Part shown: piece after piece, positions 1-4,952 of the stretch
How positions within the stretch are numbered: the stretch's first letter is position 1
How the letters are laid out: each line of letters starts with the position of its first letter
NCBI GenBank assembly: GCA_003978185.1
Contig: QOAH01000045.1
Span: forward strand, 1-8,232
DNA: 8,232 nt
Source: Candidatus Thioglobus sp.
GTDB taxonomy: Bacteria; Pseudomonadota; Gammaproteobacteria; PS1; Thioglobaceae
Direction: 5' to 3'
Notes under the pieces: generated by a model
Told to the model about the DNA's origin: nothing
Seen by the model: only the letters and a program-made list of their open reading frames with translations
The model's database searches: none
Translations under genes and position numbers: made by a program

Positions 1-816
1 GGCATTCCAAAAGCCATTGTTAAATTATCAAACGATGCAATGAGTGATGTGGCTAAAGGTATTTTAACCACTGACTTGGTTGAAAAAACTGCTGCTAAAC
101 AATTTAAGGTCGATGGCAAGGTTATAACCATTAGTGGTATTGCTAAAGGTTCTGGCATGATTCGCCCAGACATGGCAACGATGCTCAGTTTTGTCTTTAC
201 TGATATTAAAGCTACACAATCTGAGTTACAGGCAGCCCTAACAATAGCGACCAATCAATCCTTTAATCGTATTACGGTAGATGGCGACACCTCGACCAAT
301 GATGCTTGCACGCTGAGTGCAACCGGTATGAGTGGTGTTAACATCCATGATTGTGTTGATGAGTTTCAGCAAGCTCTTAACGAAGTGACCCGATCATTAG
401 CACACCAGATTATTAAAGACGGCGAGGGTGCCACCAAGTTTGTTGAAGTTTGTGTGAAGGGCGGCGCTAGCAATGATGATTGTCTTGAGGTTGCTTATAC
501 CGTTGCACACTCGCCCTTGGTAAAGACGGCATTATTTGCCTCGGATGCTAATTGGGGGCGTATCCTGGCAGCCGTTGGTCGTGCGAATATTAGCGGCTTA
601 AATATTGAAGACATTAACATCTCTTTGAATGATGTGAGTATTATTCAAGCAGGTGAGCCAGATGAAAGCTATACGGAAGCAGCAGGTAGTAATGAGATGG
701 CAAAAGATACGATCGTGATCACTATTGAGATTGGTGATAGTGCTTCACAGGAAAGTGTGTGGACTACTGATTTTTCTTATGATTATGTAAAGATTAACGC
801 CGAGTACCGTACTTAA
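1..816 (+). CDS. argJ: ArgJ, bifunctional ornithine acetyltransferase / N-acetylglutamate synthase, 5'-truncated
   Basis: The C-terminal 271 residues of ArgJ are present; the reading frame is open from base 1, so the gene begins outside the window and the ATG at 40 is internal. ArgJ moves the acetyl group from N-acetylornithine to glutamate, and in bifunctional forms also uses acetyl-CoA, in the cytoplasmic arginine pathway. The family's autocleavage motif is visible as KGSGMIRPDMATML, with the nucleophilic Thr of the Ala-Thr pair encoded at 178-180; cleavage there gives the alpha and beta chains. Further family landmarks are DANWGRILAAVGRA (encoded near 544-585), YTEAAGSNEMAKD and the terminal YVKINAEYRT, so the C-terminus is complete. 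Whether it is mono- or bifunctional cannot be read from this part. The stop codon directly abuts that of the convergent cbbR. No functional link with the cbb genes is evident. Confidence 0.95.
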   Translation, partial: GIPKAIVKLSNDAMSDVAKGILTTDLVEKTAAKQFKVDGKVITISGIAKGSGMIRPDMATMLSFVFTDIKATQSELQAALTIATNQSFNRITVDGDTSTNDACTLSATGMSGVNIHDCVDEFQQALNEVTRSLAHQIIKDGEGATKFVEVCVKGGASNDDCLEVAYTVAHSPLVKTALFASDANWGRILAAVGRANISGLNIEDINISLNDVSIIQAGEPDESYTEAAGSNEMAKDTIVITIEIGDSASQESVWTTDFSYDYVKINAEYRT

Positions 817-1710
817 TCAAGATAAATTTAAGTCGCCATTTTCTACAATAAATTCTTTAAAACGCGTTGCCATTGGTGAAAGTTTGCTTTTAGCATGATG
901 AACAACGTACCAATGGCGAGTAATAGGGAACTTATCGGTATGGAGTTGCTTGATAATGCCACTCTGTAATTCTAACTTTACCGTATGTTGAGATACAAAG
1001 CCAACGCCTAATCCTGCTTGAACCGCCTCAATAATTGCTTCATTAGAGTTAATCTCAATATCAGAGTTAAAATGCATACCAGTAATGCGCTCAATAGTGA
1101 TGCGCGTACCAGAGCCTTGTTCACGCGTAATTAACGTCTCCTTATTCAGTACTTTAATAGAATTATTTTTATTCTTAAGTAGCGGATGGTCAGGGTGGGC
1201 GATGACAATTAAAGGGTTTTCCATAAACGGTTTTGTTATCAATGGCATATCCACTGGCGGTTCGCCCATAATAACTAGATCAGTTTCGTTATTACTGAGC
1301 TTTTCCAAGAGTGACTTTCGATTGGTTACTTCTAGAAAAAAAGTCATTTTAGGGTATTTCTTCTTAAACTTAGCCAATACGCGGCTAACGAATGAGTTAG
1401 TAGTGGTGGCAACAGCAATTTGTAAGTGGCCTGCTTCGGGATCGAGAGTTTGCTCAATGTCTGATCGAGTTTGCTCTAATTTGGCAATGACTTCTAGGCA
1501 GGTTTGATAAAGTTTTTTTCCTATAAAGGTTGGCGAGAGGGTCTTGCCTTTAATGTTAAGCAGGTCTGAGCCAATATTTTTAGTTAGTTGTTGGATCTGC
1601 ATATACACTGCAGGCTGGGTAATATTCAATTCCTTACTAGCCTTGGTAAAGCTTTTTAGGCGCACTACCGCTTCAAAACTATACAGTTGTTTAAGTGTGT
1701 AATTAATCAT
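817..1710 (-). CDS. cbbR: CbbR, LysR-type regulator of the Calvin-cycle operon
   Basis: This is a 297-residue LysR-type transcription regulator, the usual length for the family. Residues about 5-62 form the winged helix-turn-helix, with SFTKASKELNITQPAV at 20-35 as the recognition region. Residues about 93-290 form the periplasmic-binding-protein-like effector domain. The REQGSGTR segment at 196-203 and the SNEAIIEAVQAGLGVGFVS stretch are typical of CbbR proteins, which sense Calvin-cycle metabolites or reductant. Divergent placement 94 bp from cbbL supports the CbbR call over other LysR members. The start at 1710 gives the expected short N-terminus (MINYTLKQL), but no good Shine-Dalgarno sequence is seen upstream. 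Tyr36 stands where many relatives have Ser or Arg (PAVYMQI). The protein probably binds the AT-rich intergenic region and may control its own synthesis; this is inference. Confidence 0.92.
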   Translation of the reverse strand: MINYTLKQLYSFEAVVRLKSFTKASKELNITQPAVYMQIQQLTKNIGSDLLNIKGKTLSPTFIGKKLYQTCLEVIAKLEQTRSDIEQTLDPEAGHLQIAVATTTNSFVSRVLAKFKKKYPKMTFFLEVTNRKSLLEKLSNNETDLVIMGEPPVDMPLITKPFMENPLIVIAHPDHPLLKNKNNSIKVLNKETLITREQGSGTRITIERITGMHFNSDIEINSNEAIIEAVQAGLGVGFVSQHTVKLELQSGIIKQLHTDKFPITRHWYVVHHAKSKLSPMATRFKEFIVENGDLNLS

Positions 1711-1727
1711 AAGTAAAACTTATTATT

Positions 1728-1764
1728 TATTAAATAAATATTATTTTACATTATTTATTTAATA
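1728..1764. promoter_or_regulatory. 13-bp perfect inverted repeat, candidate CbbR operator
   Basis: The arms TATTAAATAAATA (1728-1740) and TATTTATTTAATA (1752-1764) are exact reverse complements separated by 11 bp, and the dyad centre lies in the -35 box of the cbbL promoter. LysR regulators bind dyads in divergent intergenic regions, so this is the best visible candidate for CbbR binding. Both arms contain only A and T in a very AT-rich gap, so chance symmetry is a real alternative. The direct repeat ATTATTTATT at 1722-1731 and 1750-1759 overlaps the same region. The position over the promoter core is unusual for an activator site. Confidence 0.4.
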
Positions 1765-1773
1765 TTGTATCAT
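1745..1773 (+). promoter_or_regulatory. Predicted sigma-70 type promoter of cbbL
   Basis: TTTACA at 1745-1750 and TATCAT at 1768-1773 each match the consensus hexamers at five of six positions and are separated by the optimal 17 bp. Transcription would begin near 1780, giving a leader of about 25 nt that carries the strong ribosome binding site AGGAG (1791-1795). This also shows that the upstream in-frame ATG at 1772 lies inside the -10 box and cannot be the translation start. Confidence 0.6.
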
Positions 1774-1804
1774 GAGGGTTCTTTTATTAAAGGAGACCAT
1801 TGAA

Positions 1805-3223
1805 ATGGCCAAAGTTTACGATGCGGGTGTAAAAGACTACCGCGATACTTATTGGATGCCGGATTATACGCCGTTAGAAACGGATTTACTTGCATGTTTT
1901 AAAATCACACCTCAAGAAGGTGTTCCTAGAGAAGAGATTGCAGCAGCAGTTGCAGCTGAATCTTCTACAGGTACTTGGACAACTGTATGGACAGATCTTT
2001 TAACAGATCTTGATCACTACAAAGGTCGCGCATATGCGATTGAAGACGTACCAGGTGACGATACTTGTTTTTACGGATTTGTTGCATACCCAATTGACCT
2101 ATTTGAAGAAGGATCAGTTGTAAACGTAATGACTTCTTTAGTAGGTAACGTATTTGGTTTTAAAGCACTACGTGCACTAAGACTAGAAGACATCAGATTC
2201 CCAATTGCATACGTAATGACTTGTAATGGTCCACCACAAGGTATCCAGATGGAACGTGATATCCTTAACAAATATGGTCGTCCTTTACTAGGTTGTACAA
2301 TTAAGCCTAAGTTAGGTTTATCTGCTAAGAACTATGGCCGTGCATGTTATGAAGGTCTTCGTGGTGGTTTAGACTTCACCAAAGATGATGAAAACATTAA
2401 CTCACAACCGTTCATGCGTTGGAGAGCTCGTTTTGACTTCGTACAAGAAGCTATCGATAAAGCTGAAGCTGAAACTGGTGAGCGTAAAGGTCACTACCTA
2501 AACGTTACAGCACCTACATCTGATCAAATGATGCAACGTGCTGAGTATGCTAAAGAAATCGGTTCTCCGATCATTATGCATGACTACATCACTGGTGGTT
2601 GGTCTGCAAACACACAGCTAGCACAATGGTGTCAAGACAACGGTATGTTGTTACACATTCACCGTGCAATGCACGCAGTATTAGATCGTAACCCGCACCA
2701 TGGTATCCACTTCCGTGTATTAACTAAGATCTTACGTTTGTCTGGTGGTGATCACTTACACTCAGGTACTGTTGTAGGTAAGCTTGAAGGTGACCGTGAG
2801 GCTACTTTAGGTTGGATCGACATTATGCGTGATTCATTCATTAAAGAAGACCGTTCACGCGGTATCTTCTTCGATCAAGACTGGGGCTCTATGCCGGGTG
2901 TAATCCCTGTAGCTTCTGGTGGTATTCACGTATGGCACATGCCAGCACTAGTAAACATTTTCGGCGACGATTCATGTCTACAGTTTGGTGGTGGTACGTT
3001 AGGTCACCCGTGGGGTAACGCAGCAGGCGCAGCAGCAAACCGTGTAGCGGTTGAAGCTTGTGTTGAAGCACGTAACTCTGGTCGTGAGTTGGAGAAGGAA
3101 GGTAAAGACATCCTAACTAATGCAGCTAAGCACAGTCCTGAACTAGCTATCGCAATGGAAACTTGGAAAGAAATCAAGTTTGAATTCGATACTGTTGATA
3201 AGATTGACGCAGCACATAAATAA
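1805..3223 (+). CDS. cbbL: RuBisCO form IA large subunit
   Basis: This is the 472-residue large subunit of ribulose-1,5-bisphosphate carboxylase/oxygenase, full length for green-type form IA. It fixes CO2 onto RuBP in the Calvin cycle as an L8S8 enzyme. Catalytic residues are all present: Lys167 and Lys169 in TIKPK, carbamylated Lys193 with Asp195 and Glu196 in FTKDDE, His286 in HIHRAMH, His319, loop-6 Lys326 in GKLEGD, and Ser371 in SGG. Glu52 and Asn115 from the N-terminal domain are also in place. Asp81 (IEDVPGDD) corresponds to the surface acidic residue that I recall being implicated in binding by the CbbO VWA domain. The start at 1805 is chosen because AGGAG lies 9 nt upstream and the protein begins [13 protein letters not shown] as in relatives; an in-frame ATG at 1772 is inside the promoter. 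The gene is first of the cbbLS transcript. Confidence 0.98.
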   Translation: MAKVYDAGVKDYRDTYWMPDYTPLETDLLACFKITPQEGVPREEIAAAVAAESSTGTWTTVWTDLLTDLDHYKGRAYAIEDVPGDDTCFYGFVAYPIDLFEEGSVVNVMTSLVGNVFGFKALRALRLEDIRFPIAYVMTCNGPPQGIQMERDILNKYGRPLLGCTIKPKLGLSAKNYGRACYEGLRGGLDFTKDDENINSQPFMRWRARFDFVQEAIDKAEAETGERKGHYLNVTAPTSDQMMQRAEYAKEIGSPIIMHDYITGGWSANTQLAQWCQDNGMLLHIHRAMHAVLDRNPHHGIHFRVLTKILRLSGGDHLHSGTVVGKLEGDREATLGWIDIMRDSFIKEDRSRGIFFDQDWGSMPGVIPVASGGIHVWHMPALVNIFGDDSCLQFGGGTLGHPWGNAAGAAANRVAVEACVEARNSGRELEKEGKDILTNAAKHSPELAIAMETWKEIKFEFDTVDKIDAAHK

Positions 3224-3231
3224 AGTATTAC

Positions 3232-3260
3232 TTACTAGAGTGTGTATTGCACTCTAGTAA
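3232..3260 (+). promoter_or_regulatory. 11-bp hairpin in the cbbL-cbbS spacer
   Basis: TTACTAGAGTG (3232-3242) and CACTCTAGTAA (3250-3260) pair perfectly around a 7-nt loop, starting 8 nt after the cbbL stop codon. No T-run follows, so it is unlikely to act as an efficient terminator. A hairpin here most likely stabilises the 3' end of the cbbL message or marks a processing point, allowing different amounts of the two subunits. The cbbS ribosome binding site (AGGAG, 3274-3278) lies outside the stem. Confidence 0.6.
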
Positions 3261-3285
3261 TATATTAAAAAACAGGAGTAATAAA

Positions 3286-3633
3286 ATGATTGACTATCCA
3301 TCAAGTTTAGGTAATGCTGAAAGCAGAAAGTTTGAAACTTTCTCATACTTGCCTACATTAACTGCAGAGCAAATGCGTGTGCAGATTCAATATATTGTTG
3401 ACAAAGGTTGGAATCCAAGTGTAGAGCACACTGAGCCACAGCACGCTGCTGGTTCATACTGGTACATGTGGAAACTTCCAATGTTTGGTGAAACAGACGT
3501 TGATGCAATTCTTCAAGAAATTGAAAATTGTCATGCTGCGCATCCGGACAACCATGTTCGTTTGTTAGGTCTTGACAACTTTGCACAATGTGCAGGCACT
3601 TCAATGGTTATTTACCGTGGTCAAACGGTTTAA
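3286..3633 (+). CDS. cbbS: RuBisCO form IA small subunit, IAq type
   Basis: This is the 115-residue small subunit, which caps the L8 core to form the L8S8 holoenzyme. Family signatures are [15 protein letters not shown] near the N-terminus, the conserved [18 protein letters not shown] segment around residues 58-75, and a C-terminal MVIYRGQTV. The N-terminus reads [18 protein letters not shown]; the extra residues before KFETFSY match the insertion typical of non-carboxysomal (IAq) small subunits as I recall them and are absent from carboxysomal IAc ones. This agrees with the cbbQO genes downstream and with the lack of carboxysome shell genes here. The start at 3286 is preceded by AGGAG with a 7-nt spacer. 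An in-frame ATG 39 bp upstream lies in the loop of the intergenic hairpin and has no ribosome binding site, so it is rejected. Cotranscribed with cbbL. Confidence 0.97.
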   Translation: MIDYPSSLGNAESRKFETFSYLPTLTAEQMRVQIQYIVDKGWNPSVEHTEPQHAAGSYWYMWKLPMFGETDVDAILQEIENCHAAHPDNHVRLLGLDNFAQCAGTSMVIYRGQTV

Positions 3634-3653
3634 TAACTAACTAAGTTCCGCAC

Positions 3654-3690
3654 AAAAAAACCCCAACTATTGTAGTTGGGGTTTTTTTTT
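3654..3690 (+). terminator. Strong intrinsic terminator after cbbS
   Basis: CCCCAACTA (3661-3669) pairs with TAGTTGGGG (3673-3681) around a 3-nt loop, and nine T follow at 3682-3690. Seven A at 3654-3660 extend the stem by A-T pairing, so it could also stop transcription from the opposite side. It lies 20 bp after the cbbS stop and should cut most cbbLS transcripts before the activase genes. Confidence 0.93.
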
Positions 3691-3698
3691 GCTATAAA
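3670..3698 (+). promoter_or_regulatory. Weak candidate promoter for the unknown gene-cbbQO unit
   Basis: TATAAA at 3693-3698 directly follows the terminator T-run, and TTGTAG at 3670-3675, which is the loop and first stem bases of the terminator, sits 17 bp upstream. The -10 is good but the -35 matches the consensus only in its first three bases. If used, transcription would begin near 3705, inside or at the start of the next gene. The alternative is read-through from cbbS. Confidence 0.3.
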
Positions 3699-3701
3699 AT
3701 A

Positions 3702-4022
3702 ATGACCATGGATAAGCCAAAAACATATGTAGGAATTAATAACGAAATCAACGGCGGAATGACCACCATTGGTAAGGTGATTAGAGATGCTTGGGTTTTC
3801 GGTCTAATCGAAGAAACTGAGACCTGTGAGGGTTGGAACCTATCAGGTATTGACGCTTTGTTACAAAAGGTTAATGCTGAGTGGGATAAATATGGCTGTA
3901 TGGTTAGTTATTTGCCGCCAGAATTACGAGAACGTCATCAGCACATCCATGATGTTGCTATCCAGGATGCTAAAAAATCTGGATGGTCAGGTGAGCATGA
4001 AACTGATGACGAAGATGAATAA
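3702..4022 (+). CDS. Conserved-looking protein of unknown function between cbbS and cbbQ
   Basis: This 106-residue, probably cytoplasmic protein has no signal peptide or membrane segment. It opens with TYVGINNEINGGMTTIGKVIRDAWVFG, continues with ETCEGWNLSGIDALL and WDKYGCMVSYLPPELRERHQHIH, and ends in the acidic tail HETDDEDE. It contains two cysteines (in ETCEGW and YGCMVS). I do not recognise a characterised family. The coding character is good: a frame of sensible composition fills the space between the cbbS terminator and cbbQ, and its stop is only 16 bp from the cbbQ start, so the two are cotranscribed. Start choice is uncertain because no Shine-Dalgarno sequence precedes ATG 3702 or the in-frame ATG at 3708 (MDKPKTYVG). 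A role around RuBisCO activation is suggested by position only. Confidence 0.8.
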   Translation: MTMDKPKTYVGINNEINGGMTTIGKVIRDAWVFGLIEETETCEGWNLSGIDALLQKVNAEWDKYGCMVSYLPPELRERHQHIHDVAIQDAKKSGWSGEHETDDEDE

Positions 4023-4038
4023 ATAGTGGAGGAATATT

Positions 4039-4854
4039 ATGTCTGATATAAAAGTAGACCCAAAACAATACATCATTAAAGATGAGCCTTATTATGAAGC
4101 CGTTAATAATGAAGTAGAACTGTATGAATCAGCTTACGGTGTGCGTATGCCGATGATGATTAAAGGCCCAACCGGTTGTGGTAAATCACGTTTCGTTGAG
4201 TACATGGCCTGGAAGTTAGGTAGACCATTAATCAGTGTTGCTTGTAATGAAGATATGACCGCCTCTGATTTAGTTGGTCGTTTTCTATTAGACAAAGATG
4301 GTACAAAATGGCAAGACGGACCATTAACTACGGCTGCACGTATTGGTGCGATTTGTTACCTAGATGAAATTGTAGAAGCACGTCAAGATACGACGGTTGT
4401 GATTCACCCGTTGACAGATCACCGTCGTGAATTACCACTTGATAAAAAAGGAGAGCTGGTTAAAGCGCACCCTGATTTTCAGTTAGTGATTTCATACAAC
4501 CCAGGTTATCAGTCACTCATGAAGGACCTTAAGCAATCAACCAAACAGCGTTTTGGTGGTATGGACTTTGATTACCCAGAGACTGAACTAGAAGTTGCTA
4601 TTGTGACTAAAGAGTCGGGTGTAGACAAGGCGATGGCTGAGAAATTAGTACAAATTGCACACCGTGCACGTAACCTTAAAGGTCACGGATTAGATGAAGG
4701 TATTTCTACGCGTTTGTTGGTATATGCAGGTCAGTTAATTGCTCAAGGTGTTGATGCTGAAGCAGCTTGCAGTATGACTATGATCACTCCACTAACGGAT
4801 GATCCAGATATGCGCGATACGTTGCATGCTGCAGTACAGACCTTCTTAGGTTAA
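4039..4854 (+). CDS. cbbQ: CbbQ, MoxR-type AAA+ ATPase of the RuBisCO activase
   Basis: This 271-residue CbbQ/NirQ/NorQ-family ATPase forms hexamers that work with CbbO to release inhibitory sugar phosphates from form I RuBisCO in the cytoplasm. Visible elements are Walker A GPTGCGKS at 43-50, Walker B ICYLDE at 105-110, the sensor-1 asparagine at 154 in SYNPGYQ, a likely arginine finger at 171 (STKQRF) and a sensor-2 arginine at 225 (ISTRLL). Length is normal for the family. The start has a strong ribosome binding site GGAGG at 4028-4032 with a 6-nt spacer. NorQ/NirQ proteins for nitric oxide reductase are the close alternative, but the adjacent cbbLS and cbbO settle the assignment. A 98-bp gap with inverted repeats separates it from cbbO. 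Confidence 0.96.
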   Translation: MSDIKVDPKQYIIKDEPYYEAVNNEVELYESAYGVRMPMMIKGPTGCGKSRFVEYMAWKLGRPLISVACNEDMTASDLVGRFLLDKDGTKWQDGPLTTAARIGAICYLDEIVEARQDTTVVIHPLTDHRRELPLDKKGELVKAHPDFQLVISYNPGYQSLMKDLKQSTKQRFGGMDFDYPETELEVAIVTKESGVDKAMAEKLVQIAHRARNLKGHGLDEGISTRLLVYAGQLIAQGVDAEAACSMTMITPLTDDPDMRDTLHAAVQTFLG

Positions 4855-4865
4855 ACGGTATTTAC

Positions 4866-4940
4866 TGATTAATAAGAAGTGCTTGTTAGGTAATTTTTAA
4901 ATTAATATCTAAACAAGTATTGATTTGAAGTAATTAATCA
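4866..4940 (+). repeat. Nested inverted repeats in the cbbQ-cbbO gap
   Basis: An outer 8-bp perfect repeat, TGATTAAT (4866-4873) and ATTAATCA (4933-4940), encloses an inner pair, CTTGTT (4882-4887) and AACAAG (4912-4917), which can extend by AG/CT with one bulged A. The outer right arm touches the presumed cbbO ribosome binding site AAGG (4940-4943). The RNA could fold so as to limit cbbO translation, or be a processing site. There is no T-run or GC-rich stem, so it is not an intrinsic terminator. The stems are AT-rich and weak. Confidence 0.4.
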
Positions 4941-4952
4941 AGGTAGTTTATT

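Noticed and set aside
1085..1507. 140-codon plus-strand frame inside cbbR
   Set aside because: It is antisense to a well-supported LysR gene, shows no recognisable domain and has no ribosome binding site; it is a frame shadow.
1772..1804. Upstream in-frame ATG that would extend CbbL by 11 residues ([11 protein letters not shown])
   Set aside because: It lies in the predicted -10 box, lacks a ribosome binding site, and the extension is absent from form IA large subunits; ATG 1805 has AGGAG at the right distance.
3247..3285. Upstream in-frame ATG that would extend CbbS by 13 residues
   Set aside because: The ATG is in the hairpin loop, has no ribosome binding site, and the true start at 3286 follows AGGAG by 7 nt.
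3826..4026. 66-codon frame overlapping the unknown gene before cbbQ
   Set aside because: It is Met- and Leu-rich and out of frame with the better supported 106-residue protein; no ribosome binding site.
4855..4952. Possible separate promoter for cbbO (TTGTTA at 4883-4888)
   Set aside because: No acceptable -10 lies at 16-18 bp; the best hexamer at that distance, TATCTA, matches the consensus poorly.
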